32,918 bases of DNA from a virus, in IMG/VR virus record IMGVR_UViG_3300048586_000117, positions 1-32,918 of that record; one strand, given 5' to 3'. The translations under genes were made by a program, and so were the position numbers. Shown here piece by piece: positions 15,438-24,194 of this stretch. Every line of letters starts with the position of its first letter. Position 1 is the first letter of the stretch. The notes below the pieces were generated by a model that had not been told where the DNA came from, did no database searches, and saw only the letters and a program-made list of their open reading frames with translations.

Positions 15438-15892
15438 TACGGACCTGCCACGACATCATGGAAGGTCATCTCGCCATCCGAGACGAGCGAGATATTCGTC
15501 TGGGCCTTGCCGCCGCGCTCGCCAGTCACCTCAAAGCCGGTGACGTGCACCTTGCCTTGCCAGTACTTGCCGGTGGTCACGTTGTCAGGGGCACCAACAT
15601 AGATCCGGGCGTTGATGCTCTCGGTCGAGTTGAAGGCTTCCCACCAGGTTTCCACCGCCTCGGCCGCCAGAATGCCCGAGCCGGTTGCGCTCAGGTCGAG
15701 GCTTTCGACGCCGCGCTCGATCCAAGACGGCAGTTCGGGGTCGTCGCAATCCGGGACGTTGACCTCGGTCGTGTTCTTGGAGAACGAGACGGTGTGGTTG
15801 TTCAGGCCGCAGGGACGGGCATAAGTCCCGGCAGGCGTGCCCTCTAGATAGATCGCGACAAGCGACCCGGCGTAGGTCGTCGGTTTCGCCAT
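15437..15892 (-). CDS. Major tail tube protein (151 aa)
   Basis: The start region MAKPTTYAGSLVAIYLEG and segments LNNHTVSFSKNTTEVNV, SWIERGVESLDLSATGSG and ISLVSDGEMTFHD match phage tail tube proteins (gpV / Phage_tail_2-like) of siphoviruses and GTAs. These form the stacked hexameric rings of the tail. Length is typical (about 135-160 aa). It lies between the tail terminator block and the chaperone, which is the expected place. A 56-bp gap with no other signal separates it from the preceding 52-aa gene. Confidence 0.85.
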   Translation of the reverse strand: MAKPTTYAGSLVAIYLEGTPAGTYARPCGLNNHTVSFSKNTTEVNVPDCDDPELPSWIERGVESLDLSATGSGILAAEAVETWWEAFNSTESINARIYVGAPDNVTTGKYWQGKVHVTGFEVTGERGGKAQTNISLVSDGEMTFHDVVAGP

Positions 15893-15948
15893 TTCAGGCT
15901 CCTGTAGAAGTGAACACCTTGCCCAAGGGCGTAAGGGCGCAGGGCCGC

Positions 15949-16107
15949 CTAGCGGCTCCTGATTTCCTCGACACGGTCACCCGCGACGGCAATGCAGGCC
16001 CGCGTCAGGCCTTGCCGGACCTCACCAGCCCGGAAGACCATGATGACCCCGCGTCGTGGCATGAACTCGAAATCCCGCAGCACGCGCCACATGCGCTGCC
16101 GTGGCAT
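15949..16107 (-). CDS. Small basic protein (52 aa) between tail terminator and tail tube genes
   Basis: ATG at 16107 overlaps the stop of the tail terminator gene (TAATG), and the frame ends with TAG at 15949-15951. The product is Arg-rich and starts MPRQRMWRVLRDFEFMPRRG. It continues IMVFRAGEVRQGLTRAC and ends VEEIRSR. The composition resembles a compact beta strand/helix protein. The stop/start overlap in an operon where nearly all genes are joined this way is the main support for its reality. Function is unknown; it may assist tail completion. Confidence 0.65.
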   Translation of the reverse strand: MPRQRMWRVLRDFEFMPRRGVIMVFRAGEVRQGLTRACIAVAGDRVEEIRSR

Positions 16108-16517
16108 TACTCGACCACCTCGACCACAAAGCGCAGATTGATGATGCCGTGCATCGTCAGGCCATCCGGGTCAGGCGAGACACGCGACAGCGGCGCCTCG
16201 GCCAGAACGAGCGCGTGATCGGTGAACTCGGGAAGCGCCAGAAGCACCTGCCGAACACGATCCACGATCTGCTTGCAATGGACACGCCCGACCTGCCGCG
16301 ACCAGACATCAAGCTGAAGGTTGATCTCTTCGATGCTGAGGCAGTCGTCATCCTCATAAACCGTGAACTCGGGGCCGAAGCTGATGTAACCCATCACGGC
16401 GCCCCAAGGATCTTTGGGCACACGATCATAGACGCCATTGACCAGCGCCATCAACGGGGCATCCCCAGACAGCGCAGAAACGATGGCGGCTTGAAGCTCA
16501 AGCGATGGCACGGGCAT
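16107..16517 (-). CDS. Tail terminator (DUF3168 family, 136 aa)
   Basis: The start PSLELQAAIVSALSGDAPLMALV followed by VYDRVP, then a GYISFGPEF strand and LQLDVWSRQVGR, is the pattern of DUF3168 proteins. The family caps the finished tail tube and joins it to the head (like lambda gpU and HK97 gp10-region proteins). Length is typical. It overlaps the upstream HK97-gp10-like gene by one base and the downstream small gene in TAATG fashion. Confidence 0.85.
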   Translation of the reverse strand: MPVPSLELQAAIVSALSGDAPLMALVNGVYDRVPKDPWGAVMGYISFGPEFTVYEDDDCLSIEEINLQLDVWSRQVGRVHCKQIVDRVRQVLLALPEFTDHALVLAEAPLSRVSPDPDGLTMHGIINLRFVVEVVE

Positions 16518-16930
16518 CAGCCGTTCACCCAGGCTGAACGCACAGCGCGCGTGATAGCCGACCGAACGCGGCGACGGTTAAGACGCCACGCCGGGTTGAA
16601 ATACGGGTTTGCCTTCATCTTCTTTGTCCCGTGCTCTTGCAGCTTCGCGTTCTGGAACTTCTGCCCGCGCTGGTTCGTCACAATGGTCGTGGCATCGCCC
16701 GCCTTCACGACAACACCGATGAAGCCGCGCTCCCCTTTGCTGGTCTTGATGCTGGCCGCATCCTCGACCCGGATCGACTGAACCAGCTCGCGCTGGTCCT
16801 TGGGCGCGAGGTAGCGCATGGCCGCTGCGACCTCATTTCCGCTGGCTGTTGTCTGTGCCTTCGCAGCGCGCAGGACCGCCGCAGCCTTGCGACGGAACAA
16901 GGCGCGCATGTTTTCTACGCCATCAACCAT
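16517..16930 (-). CDS. Tail completion / neck protein, HK97 gp10-like (137 aa)
   Basis: The start is taken as ATG 16930 (MVDGVENMRALFRRKAAAVL). The 65 in-frame residues upstream are a shadow of the head-tail adaptor gene. The pattern LVQSIRVEDAASIKT, GFIGVVVKAGDATTIV, LQEHGTKKMKANPYFNPAW is typical of HK97 gp10-like proteins, with the conserved EHGT...NPYF element. These occupy the neck between head stopper and tail terminator. It overlaps the upstream gene by 8 bases. Confidence 0.85.
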   Translation of the reverse strand: MVDGVENMRALFRRKAAAVLRAAKAQTTASGNEVAAAMRYLAPKDQRELVQSIRVEDAASIKTSKGERGFIGVVVKAGDATTIVTNQRGQKFQNAKLQEHGTKKMKANPYFNPAWRLNRRRVRSAITRAVRSAWVNG

Positions 16931-17264
16931 CGGCCACCCCACTTTCCGCCAGAAACTCGAGCCATAGCCGGTCCTGCGACGGTCGCGGAAACTCGCGGAC
17001 GTTGTATGGAACCCCATCGATGACACAACGCATGTCGCTGCTGATCGTGCGCGCCTCGGCACAATTCCGGACGGTGATGATGACCGGCTGACGCCCCTCC
17101 AGGCGCGATGCCATGACCGATTCACCGCCGCGCATGTATCGAACGTGGCAGAGATGCGAGAACACCGACGCCCAATCGGTCAGCGTGTTCCCGTAACCGT
17201 CCTCCAGACTGCCGCGCTTCTCAAACTGTGCGCGGCGCGTGAGCTGCCCGGCAGACATCCTCAT
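16923..17264 (-). CDS. Head-tail adaptor / stopper (phage_H_T_join, 113 aa)
   Basis: The product begins MRMSAGQLTRRAQFEKRG and continues DGYGNTLTDWASVFSHLCHVRYMRGGE, the classic start of head-tail joining proteins: a short beta barrel with W and R-G-G-E. Start chosen at ATG 17264, which overlaps the upstream stop (TGATG); a GTG one codon earlier is equally close. The protein closes the portal channel after packaging and offers the docking surface for the tail. Confidence 0.85.
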   Translation of the reverse strand: MRMSAGQLTRRAQFEKRGSLEDGYGNTLTDWASVFSHLCHVRYMRGGESVMASRLEGRQPVIITVRNCAEARTISSDMRCVIDGVPYNVREFPRPSQDRLWLEFLAESGVADG

Positions 17265-17812
17265 CACGACACCGGAAGGATTCGATGCCGCTCCATCAGG
17301 CGCACCGCACCATCTGGAACACCCGCCCCGGCATCCGCCCCACCGCCAGACCGGCGATCGAACATGTCCGTTGCAATCATCTTGACCGCGAGGATCAGAT
17401 CAGCCAGCGGCACAGCGGGGCCAACCACATAGTTGATCGTGACAGGATAGCCTTGACCCGTCACCACCGGCCAGTCAGCCGCTGGCACAAGCAAGGCCGG
17501 TGAATTGCCGATAACCTCGAGCCCGGTCACCGGGGCGCCATCGACGGTCATTTCGGTGACTTCCTGCACATGACCGCCCGGCAACCGAATGGGGCACCGG
17601 CCTGATGGCAGGCAAGACCGGCGCAGAACCGCAGCGCGTTGCACGAGCACACGCTGCGTTTCCTTCTCGACGGCGGCTGTCGCGGCCTGACCGATCCCGT
17701 CGATCACCTGATCATCATCCGAATGGGTGACGTTGAGGTGTTCCTTCAGGTCATCCAGACCGACTGCCGATTCCAGCAGTGGAGATATGGTCAAGATCGC
17801 GACAGGCGCCAT
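17264..17812 (-). CDS. Head-tail connector, gp6-like (182 aa)
   Basis: The start is ATG 17812 (MAPVAILTISPLLES), 1 base after the upstream stop; the longer in-frame extension is out-of-frame sequence of the neighbour. VGLDDLKEHLNVTHSDDDQVIDGIGQAATAAVEKETQR is the recognised N-terminus of phage_connect_1/gp6-like proteins, which form a dodecameric ring under the portal. The C-terminal half has VTINYVVGP and a helical LADLILAVKMIATDMFDRR segment, also typical. The order capsid - acidic protein - gp6-like - adaptor is standard. Confidence 0.85.
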   Translation of the reverse strand: MAPVAILTISPLLESAVGLDDLKEHLNVTHSDDDQVIDGIGQAATAAVEKETQRVLVQRAAVLRRSCLPSGRCPIRLPGGHVQEVTEMTVDGAPVTGLEVIGNSPALLVPAADWPVVTGQGYPVTINYVVGPAVPLADLILAVKMIATDMFDRRSGGGADAGAGVPDGAVRLMERHRILPVS

Positions 17813-17813
17813 G

Positions 17814-18146
17814 TCAGCCCTCTGCGGCTTGGGGCGCGATGCAGGCAGGGTTTGCGGCCCCGATCGCGACGAGTCGAGCGGCCTCTTCCTCGTCCAGCTC
17901 AACGGTGTCACCCGGCACCGCATCACCGTAGATGCAGGTCAAAACGACGCGCACTGTCTCAACCTCTTCCGGATCGTCGGGTGCTTTGGGATCGGCTGCC
18001 GTCTCGGGATCTGCAGCGACTTCCTGATCTTCCGGGGCCGCTGCCTGATCATCGGCGCCGGCTTGGATTGCCTCGCCCTGCGCCTGGTCGACGGGGGTCT
18101 GAACTTCCGCAGGATCAACTGCAGCCTCTTCGGTTTTCTTCGACAT
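17814..18146 (-). CDS. Acidic low-complexity head protein (110 aa)
   Basis: The start is ATG 18146 (MSKKTEEAAVDPAEV) with GGAG upstream; an earlier in-frame Met at 18209 has no support. Residues 1-65 are acidic and rich in Ala/Pro/Asp/Glu and likely disordered. The C-terminal part (VRVVLTCIYGDAVPGDTVEL, then DEEEAARLVAIGAANPA) is a compact domain like those found after capsid genes in many phages. The position between major capsid and connector matches lambda FI or head-fibre-type accessory proteins. The exact role is unknown. Confidence 0.65.
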   Translation of the reverse strand: MSKKTEEAAVDPAEVQTPVDQAQGEAIQAGADDQAAAPEDQEVAADPETAADPKAPDDPEEVETVRVVLTCIYGDAVPGDTVELDEEEAARLVAIGAANPACIAPQAAEG

Positions 18147-18219
18147 GATCGCTCTCCGATTTGATGGGATGAACGCACAGCGCGCAGGCGGCGCGCCGTG
18201 CTGCCTCAATCAGCTGCGA

Positions 18220-19437
18220 TCAGCTGGCGGCGTTCACGAAGGCGCGCACAGCGCCCACGTCCGCGAGGTTGCCGCCGCAGCGCATCCAAGCCATGAAGCC
18301 GACTTGCCCCTTCTTCGTGTAGGCCGAGTCCGTGAACCGGAACATCGACACATCAAGCGCATCGCGGACCTTGTAGCCCTTGAAGTCGCCGAAGAGGATC
18401 GAACGGGCCGAGGCGGCCATGTTCGCCATGTGCTGGTTCACGATGAGGCGCGAGCCAAGCAGCATGTCAGGCACGCCGCCGGGGATCGATTGCTCATAGC
18501 CGGGAACGAAGATCGGGCGGCTTTGGCCATCCTTGATCTTGCGCACCTGGCGCACGCTCAGGTCGTTCATCATGAACCCTGCGCCACCATTCTCGCGGTA
18601 GGCGGGATCAACCGAGTGTTGCAGGTCGATCAGGCTGTCATAGGTGATGGTCGTCACCTGCGACGTGCCGTTTGCGGCGGTCACGCCCACAGTTGCAGCC
18701 GTGACCATGCCGTTGGGCTGGCCGGTACCGGTGCCGGTGGTGAAGAGCTTGTTGGTGATCCGGCCAAGGCGGGTCACGATGCGACCATTCACAAACGCCT
18801 CGATATCCACCGCCGAGTCTTGCAGCAGTTCGATCGGAACCGTCACAACCTTGGACGAGAATTTGAACACGTTCAGCGCCACGGTGCCAAAGACGACATC
18901 CGCATCAGTTGCAGAAGCGTTTTCGGCGATGAGTTCGCCCTCTTCGGCCGTGCCATCCGAGGTCGGATAGGACATGGGATTGCCGCTTGCGGTCACCAGC
19001 ACGTCAGCAACGGCGCGCACTCCGCCGAAGGCCTTAAGCGCATCGATCACCGAAGAGGCGATATCGGTCGGAACGGTGAACCCACCTTCAGATCCGGTCG
19101 TGGTCGACATGGTGTTGCGGATCGTCGCCCAGTCTTCCTCGTTCAGAGCGCGATCGCCACCCTTCAGCCACTTCGAGTAAACCTCGAGGCCCTTGTCACC
19201 CTTGTCGCGGCCAAGGCGCGCAGCCGCATCGGCGACGTTCTGGCTGGCGGTATCATCCGCGAGCTTCGCATTCAGGTCGTGGATGCGCTTGATGCGCTCA
19301 TCGAGCGCGTTCAGCTCGTCGATGCCGTTGTCGTAGGCAGGACCGTCCGTGGCAGGATCGTAATCCGGCTTGTTGACGATTTCCTGAAGCGCAGCCGCAA
19401 TCTTGCCGCGCTGCTCACGCAGTTGCTGGAGAGACAT
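18220..19437 (-). CDS. Major capsid protein, HK97 fold (405 aa)
   Basis: Residues 1-105 are a charged helical region (LREQRGKIAAALQEIVNK, ELNALDERIKRIHDL), the delta/scaffolding domain that HK97-type proheads remove by proteolysis. The mature part starts near STTTGSEGGFTVP (110-122), the usual G-G-x-x-V-P entry. Further family marks are SSVIDALKAFGGVRAVADVL, DIEAFVNGRIVTRLGRITNK and TGTGTGQPNGMV. AGAAGGAG lies upstream of the ATG, the best ribosome binding site of the operon, in line with high expression. The protease gene directly precedes it. Confidence 0.93.
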   Translation of the reverse strand: MSLQQLREQRGKIAAALQEIVNKPDYDPATDGPAYDNGIDELNALDERIKRIHDLNAKLADDTASQNVADAAARLGRDKGDKGLEVYSKWLKGGDRALNEEDWATIRNTMSTTTGSEGGFTVPTDIASSVIDALKAFGGVRAVADVLVTASGNPMSYPTSDGTAEEGELIAENASATDADVVFGTVALNVFKFSSKVVTVPIELLQDSAVDIEAFVNGRIVTRLGRITNKLFTTGTGTGQPNGMVTAATVGVTAANGTSQVTTITYDSLIDLQHSVDPAYRENGGAGFMMNDLSVRQVRKIKDGQSRPIFVPGYEQSIPGGVPDMLLGSRLIVNQHMANMAASARSILFGDFKGYKVRDALDVSMFRFTDSAYTKKGQVGFMAWMRCGGNLADVGAVRAFVNAAS

Positions 19438-19495
19438 CCTCTCACTCCTTCTGTGGTTAAGCCGCGTCCGCGGCGGGGTATCCGGCGCGGCGCGC

Positions 19496-20245
19496 TCAGA
19501 CAGGGTTGGCCATAAGCCGCGCGTTCAGACGGGCGACACGCTGCGCCCGGTCCTTGATCGCAATGGCTTCGGCGTTCGGTTGCGCGTCCGGTTCAATCAC
19601 CGGCCCGGGCAGCGTCTCGGGGGCGGCCGCGAAGGCCGACAGGTCCCAGCGATTGGCGGCACGCTGAGTGTTTTCTTCGGCGACGGCATCGCAAAGACCC
19701 GCGGCTACGGCCTCTTCCGGCGTGAACCAGGTCTCGGCCGCCATCATAGCCTCGAAGGCCGCGCGATCGGTCTTGCCGTCTGCGCGGCCAGCGTAGGCAT
19801 CAGCAATCAGGCCATCGATCTTTTCCAGCAGATCGGCAGTGTCCCGCATGTCGGTGCAGTTGCCGATCGCAAGGCCCCAAGCGCGGTGGATCATCTGCAT
19901 GGAACCCGGAACCATGACACAGGTCGCGCAGTTCGATGCAATGACGCTGGCCGCAGAGGCGGCAAGACTGTCGATCTTCGCGGTGATCGGCGCAGGGTGC
20001 GACCGCATCTCGGCCACCATGGCCTGCGCCCCGAAAACCGACCCACCGGGCGAGTTGATCCGCAGTGTCACGGGCCCCGTGGTGGCGCGCAGGGCTTCGA
20101 TGAAGGCCGAAGGCGAAATGCCGCCCCACCATTCGGCCTCGAGATCGTCAGCCGCTATCGCGTCATAAAGCCAGATCGTGTTGTTCTCGGCCCGAAACTC
20201 GCCCTTGCCCTTGTTGGACATGCGCATCTGGATGTAGCGGCTCAT
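19496..20245 (-). CDS. ClpP/S49-like prohead protease (249 aa)
   Basis: Ser97 in DSLAASAASVIA and His120 in MQMIHRAWG are the predicted catalytic Ser and His. INSPGGSVFGAQAM (63-76) is the strand/oxyanion segment, and TWFTPEEAVAAGLCDAV is the C-terminal ClpP-type element. Phage ClpP-like proteases cut the scaffold domain of HK97-type capsid proteins during head maturation. The last about 50 residues form a separate charged tail. The start ATG overlaps the portal stop (ATGA). The gene sits between portal and capsid, as in HK97 and many siphoviruses. Confidence 0.92.
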   Translation of the reverse strand: MSRYIQMRMSNKGKGEFRAENNTIWLYDAIAADDLEAEWWGGISPSAFIEALRATTGPVTLRINSPGGSVFGAQAMVAEMRSHPAPITAKIDSLAASAASVIASNCATCVMVPGSMQMIHRAWGLAIGNCTDMRDTADLLEKIDGLIADAYAGRADGKTDRAAFEAMMAAETWFTPEEAVAAGLCDAVAEENTQRAANRWDLSAFAAAPETLPGPVIEPDAQPNAEAIAIKDRAQRVARLNARLMANPV

Positions 20246-21477
20246 GCGTCATCACCTTTCGACGGTGTCTGGGTCGGAACGGTGCCGACCATCTTCTTGG
20301 GCAGGCGCACCATGCGCCGGGCTTCCTCCAGGCTCAGGATCGAGGCCTCGCCCGCACGGCCAAGGCCGATCCGGACACCCTCAAACATCGCCTTGAAGTC
20401 GCCGCGCTCCAGTTCGGCAGTGTCGAACTCGGCACAATGCGTCGGACGCCGGAAGAACTTCCGGTTTATCTCGTTGTGGAAGGCGTTCAGGTGATCGCGC
20501 AGCGTGTAGCGCACGAAACCCGCACCCATTGCTTCGACACCCGTGCCCCAGCTGGAGGTCTTTTCCGTGTGCCCGATCATGAAGGGCGGCACGTTGAAGG
20601 CCCGGGCGATCTCTTCGATCTGAAATTTCCGGGTCTCCAGCAGCTGCATTTCCTCCATCGGCATGGTCAGCTCTTTCAGGTCGAGCCCGCCCTCGAGGAT
20701 CATCGGGCGACCGGCATTGGCCGGGCTCCGGTGAGCGTCCAGGCGCTCCTGCAGTGTGGCCCATTGCTCGTCAGTCAGGTTACCCGCCGCCTTAAGCAGG
20801 AAGTCTGGGCGCCCGGCATTCTGAAGGAAGTTGACCGAGAACTTCTGCGCCTCGATCGCCAGACGCCCACTGTGCCGCAGCGAATAGCGCAGCGCCGACA
20901 TGCCGCGCAGGCCGTTGAAGCCGAAGCCAGGGACGTGCAGCATGTCATCCTGATCCAGAACCCTGACCTTTGAGGCCTCGGCAGCCACTTTCGTCAGTGT
21001 CGGATCGGGCTGCACTTCGTAGATCAGCCTGCTGCCATCAGGGGTGGCGATCACGCGCACACGCTGCGGCAGCAGAGGCATCAGACCGGTGATGCTGCCA
21101 TCGCGCGCCCGCAGGATCTCCGCGAAGGCATCGCCATAGAGCAGCTTCGAGGCCGTCAGCATCGACCATCCTGCCGCAGCGGACCAGCGTGGGCAGAATT
21201 CTTCGTTCAGGACCCACCACAGCGGATGGCCATAGTCCTGCGCCAGATCGCCATCCTTGGCGCGCTGGTAGATGTTCATCGGCATCGCGGCAATCGCGCC
21301 TGAAATCAGCGATGTGCAGGCATAGACCGCCGTGACAGACATCGCCTCTTTCTCGGACGGCGCACCGCTACCAGTCCCGGTGAACGACTCCCACACGCCA
21401 TCGCCGCGACGAATGTTGCCGCTGTCGACCTCGGCACGGGGCCGGAACTTGTTCAAGATGCGCGCGAACAGGCTCAT
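20242..21477 (-). CDS. Portal protein, HK97 family (411 aa)
   Basis: The AMSVTAVYACTSLISGAIAAM segment, HPLWWVLNEEFCP, WSMLTASKLLYGDAFAEILR and DDMLHVPGFGFNGLRGMSALR are all typical of HK97-type portals, as is the IARAFNVPPFMIGHTEKTSSWG element toward the C-terminus. Twelve copies form the DNA entry channel at one head vertex. Length is normal. It overlaps terminase upstream and protease downstream by four bases each (ATGA), so it is translationally coupled to both. Confidence 0.93.
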   Translation of the reverse strand: MSLFARILNKFRPRAEVDSGNIRRGDGVWESFTGTGSGAPSEKEAMSVTAVYACTSLISGAIAAMPMNIYQRAKDGDLAQDYGHPLWWVLNEEFCPRWSAAAGWSMLTASKLLYGDAFAEILRARDGSITGLMPLLPQRVRVIATPDGSRLIYEVQPDPTLTKVAAEASKVRVLDQDDMLHVPGFGFNGLRGMSALRYSLRHSGRLAIEAQKFSVNFLQNAGRPDFLLKAAGNLTDEQWATLQERLDAHRSPANAGRPMILEGGLDLKELTMPMEEMQLLETRKFQIEEIARAFNVPPFMIGHTEKTSSWGTGVEAMGAGFVRYTLRDHLNAFHNEINRKFFRRPTHCAEFDTAELERGDFKAMFEGVRIGLGRAGEASILSLEEARRMVRLPKKMVGTVPTQTPSKGDDA

Positions 21478-23198
21478 GCGATACGGATCCTTGGTTCAAG
21501 CTTCGGCGCAGCCGCGGGGTTCAGGAACATCAGCATGGCCGCGTTGAACACAGCCATGAGCGGGTCGATCTTGGCCGCACCGGCAGCCTGTTTCGTGACG
21601 ATGTAGTTGGAACCTTTCAGCTCCTGTTTGGCGTTGCCCACGGCCCAGCCCATGATCGGCTGGCCGCCGTGGATCAGACGGCGCTCTTCCAGCTTCAGCG
21701 GAAGCGTCGAAATCGCGGTCTGCAACTTCCAGCCCTGACTGACCGCCACCACCTGCGGCTCACCAAGGCCACACGCCGCCAGCGCATCGACGAGCAGCGC
21801 AACGCCCGCCGAGTCGAGCCCGAAGGCCGCCGCCGCCGGCGCCTTGCCAGATGCCGCGACCAGTGCGCAAACGTCAGCCGCCTGCGCCGCCTGTTCCTCG
21901 CCAGTCGGCACCACGACAAGATCGCCATCGCGCTCGAAATCACGCAGCTGCGTGGCGATAAGCTTGCGCGCCTCGAAGACGCTCGGCCGGGCCCAACTGC
22001 GTGTCCACAAGAGCCACGCCTTGTCCTTGGCCCGCCGACCGATCACAGCCAGAGAGGCAAGGTCATCTGCGCCGCCCCAGTCCACGCCGACTGTCACGAC
22101 CTCGGATTCGTTCAGAAGCCGATCCAGCGTCAGACCCGGCTGCGCGCATTTCGGCCAGTCCCGCGCGCCGGGCCAGGCATCGCCAAACAGCGACTGCCCG
22201 ATCTCGACGTTCAGGTGTTGCGAGGCAAAGAGCGCAATTGCGCCGTCCCCGTTCTCCTCGGCCTTGGCCAGCTGATCCGCCAAAAATCCGGCATCGACAG
22301 ACCGGCCCATGTGCGGATTGACCAATGGCCATGTCGCCTGGTCTTTCCACCCATCGTTGACCGCCATTTCCACCGGCAGCTCATAGAGCACCGGTAGCAG
22401 CGAGGCGTTCAGATCGCCATCGCGCACGGCCCGCGCTTGCCGAAGCTCCGACTTGAACACGCCATGCGGCGGCGTCTTCGACTGCGTCGTGATCTGCAGC
22501 AGAAATCCCCGGTTCTGGGGGTGCGACAGACCCCCGCGGATCTCCACGAAGATCCCCTCGGCCTGCCTGTGCGAGGCAAAGACGTGGGTTTCATCGATCA
22601 GCACGATCGACGCCTTCGACCCGGTGATCACGTCCGCATCGGCGGCCTTGATCGTCATCTCTGACGGTACGTCCTGACTGAGATACCGGATCGTCTTGAT
22701 GTGCGAGTGAACCGAGAACAGGCTCGCGAGCGGCGTTCCCGATGGTGTTGCGGACAGTCGGATGATTCCGGCCGCCTGGTTGAAGCTGATCTCTGCAATC
22801 TTCTGCGTCGGCGCGATCAGCAGCGCCTCGGCATTCGGACGTTCATTCAGCAGCAGCGCCGTCACGATGATCGCCGCCGAGATCGAGGACTTCCCGTTCT
22901 TCTTGGGGATCAGGACGAAGTATTCCCGGATCATCCTCTGGCTGGTGACCGGGTCGAAGGCCCCGAAGATCGCCAGCACCAGGTCAAAGACCCACTCGCC
23001 GCAGACCTCGCCATAGGTCGGCGTGCCCTCGATGTCGGGCACCCGAAGGTTCTTGAAGATCCGCAGTGCCCGCTCGGCCCGTGCCCGGTCCAGCGGCAGC
23101 GCAGGCACGATCGACTTGCCTGCGCGGATGCGGTCTTTCCAGTCCGGCAGCGCTGTTGACCAAGCAGGGTCGAAGGCGCGGGCCGGTGTCATCAGCAT
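21474..23198 (-). CDS. terL: Terminase large subunit (574 aa)
   Basis: The N-terminal ATPase has Walker A IPKKNGKSS (97-105) and Walker B VLIDETH (199-205). The C-terminal nuclease begins VTVGVDWGGADDLASL (368-382), with Asp373 as the first metal-binding acid. This is the Terminase_1/YmfN-like HK97 type, which cuts concatemers and pumps DNA into proheads. The start MLMTP lies one base after the small subunit stop. The adjacent HNH nuclease gene and HK97-type subunits point to cos packaging. Confidence 0.94.
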   Translation of the reverse strand: MLMTPARAFDPAWSTALPDWKDRIRAGKSIVPALPLDRARAERALRIFKNLRVPDIEGTPTYGEVCGEWVFDLVLAIFGAFDPVTSQRMIREYFVLIPKKNGKSSISAAIIVTALLLNERPNAEALLIAPTQKIAEISFNQAAGIIRLSATPSGTPLASLFSVHSHIKTIRYLSQDVPSEMTIKAADADVITGSKASIVLIDETHVFASHRQAEGIFVEIRGGLSHPQNRGFLLQITTQSKTPPHGVFKSELRQARAVRDGDLNASLLPVLYELPVEMAVNDGWKDQATWPLVNPHMGRSVDAGFLADQLAKAEENGDGAIALFASQHLNVEIGQSLFGDAWPGARDWPKCAQPGLTLDRLLNESEVVTVGVDWGGADDLASLAVIGRRAKDKAWLLWTRSWARPSVFEARKLIATQLRDFERDGDLVVVPTGEEQAAQAADVCALVAASGKAPAAAAFGLDSAGVALLVDALAACGLGEPQVVAVSQGWKLQTAISTLPLKLEERRLIHGGQPIMGWAVGNAKQELKGSNYIVTKQAAGAAKIDPLMAVFNAAMLMFLNPAAAPKLEPRIRIA

Positions 23199-23199
23199 G

Positions 23200-23721
23200 T
23201 CAGTTCATCCCCCGGCGCACCCCAAGGTCGGGGTCTGCCGAAATCAGATCATTTGCCGCCAGGACGGCCCCCTGCTTCTTGCCGATCGGTGCCATCCGCG
23301 CAGGCTTGGCTTCTGGCTCCGACTTCTCGTCCGTCTCACCTGTCGCGCCACGGCGCAGATCGTCGGCGATGCGCATGCGGTCATTGTCCAGCAGCAGCTG
23401 GTGAAACGCCTTCATCGCCCCGACATTGCCCTTCTCACACTGCGCCCACAGCAGCTCGGCCCGCTTGGCCTCGAGCGCGTCCCGGGCGATCAGCCGAATC
23501 TTGAGCTCGGCAAAATAATGCTTCCGCAGCGTGGGCAGGCTCAGGCCCATAGCATGCGCGATGCGCTCATTCGACCAGCCAAGCGCCAGCAACAGCTTGA
23601 TTTTGTTAGCACTTTCAGGTGTGCGGACATGCTGAGGCCGCCCGCGCTTGCCTTTCCCCGGTGCATGGACCCACCCGAAGAGGCATCCTTGCCCCTCGGG
23701 ACCCTGATTTTCGCTGTCCAC
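23200..23721 (-). CDS. Terminase small subunit (173 aa)
   Basis: GTG start at 23721 behind a strong GGAGG, about ten bases upstream. Residues about 38-75 form a helix-turn-helix (NKIKLLLALGWSNERIAHAM, then GLSLPTLRKHYF), followed by helical residues (LLWAQCEKGNVGAMKAFHQL). This is the standard make-up of small terminase subunits that recognise the packaging site. The C-terminal third is polar and probably disordered. The preceding 51 bases (23722-23772) have G-rich and A-rich runs but no recognisable cos sequence. Confidence 0.88.
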   Translation of the reverse strand: MDSENQGPEGQGCLFGWVHAPGKGKRGRPQHVRTPESANKIKLLLALGWSNERIAHAMGLSLPTLRKHYFAELKIRLIARDALEAKRAELLWAQCEKGNVGAMKAFHQLLLDNDRMRIADDLRRGATGETDEKSEPEAKPARMAPIGKKQGAVLAANDLISADPDLGVRRGMN

Positions 23722-23772
23722 CAGAAAAAAACCTCCAGATGAGGGGGGAGCGGGTGCGGGGGCAAAAGGGTC

Positions 23773-24138
23773 CTAGACTTTACCCACCCCCCCCATCCGC
23801 CGGTCCAGCCTCTGTTTCGCGCCATCGTGGCAGGCCTTGCAGAGGCACTGCACGTTCGCCCGATCGAAGAACATGGCCCTGTCGCCGCGATGCGACCGGA
23901 TGTGGTCACCCACCAGCTTCGACGTGTTGCCTTCGATCTTGCCGCACATCGCACACGTGAACCGTGCCTCGGTCAGCACCTGCATGCGCAACTGTTTCCA
24001 CTCAGCCGAGTGATACCAGGCACGCCATCCTTCGATCTTGTCGCGGGTTTGGTCCCTGTCCGCGCCTTGCCCCATGACTGGGCGCAGCTTGAGGGACACT
24101 GTGCCGAGGCGTGACGGCATGGCCTTCAACCTTGGCAT
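23773..24138 (-). CDS. HNH endonuclease of the packaging module (121 aa)
   Basis: Start taken at ATG 24138 (MPRLKAMPSR). Zinc ligands Cys62-x2-Cys65 (TCAMC) precede the catalytic block VGDHIRSHRGD (76-86, Asp78-His79), then Asn95 in RANVQCLC and Cys100/Cys103-His104 (LCKACHDGAK). HNH proteins encoded beside terminase assist cos cleavage in HK97-type phages. It is the first gene of the late operon, directly after the hairpin at 24157-24194. Confidence 0.9.
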   Translation of the reverse strand: MPRLKAMPSRLGTVSLKLRPVMGQGADRDQTRDKIEGWRAWYHSAEWKQLRMQVLTEARFTCAMCGKIEGNTSKLVGDHIRSHRGDRAMFFDRANVQCLCKACHDGAKQRLDRRMGGVGKV

Positions 24139-24156
24139 ACCAACACCCCTAGAAAT

Positions 24157-24194
24157 GCGTGCGCCCGGTAGGGTGTATCCCTCCGGGCGCACGT
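24157..24194. terminator. Large GC-rich hairpin at the early/late operon junction
   Basis: GTGCGCCCGG (24159-24168) pairs with CCGGGCGCAC (24183-24192). Inside it, AGGG (24170-24173) pairs with CCCT (24179-24182) around a 5-base loop, and a C-G pair extends the outside. No T-run follows on either strand. It stands between the last early gene and the first packaging gene, about 20 bases before the HNH start codon. It could therefore be an attenuator, an antitermination target, or part of the packaging region. Confidence 0.6.

Noticed and set aside
17813-18209. Longer versions of the connector and acidic head proteins
   Set aside because: The extensions overlap neighbours out of frame and lack ribosome binding sites; starts at 17812 and 18146 fit the families and spacing.
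3003-23721. The structural cluster as a gene transfer agent rather than a phage
   Set aside because: Gene order and several proteins resemble Rhodobacterales GTAs, but a repressor/cro switch, a replicative helicase with an origin-like array, terminase with HNH and a tRNA attachment site show a full temperate phage.
23722-23772. Cohesive-end (cos) site next to the small terminase
   Set aside because: The position is suitable and G-runs are present, but no recognisable cos motif or symmetry could be seen, so it is not listed as a feature.
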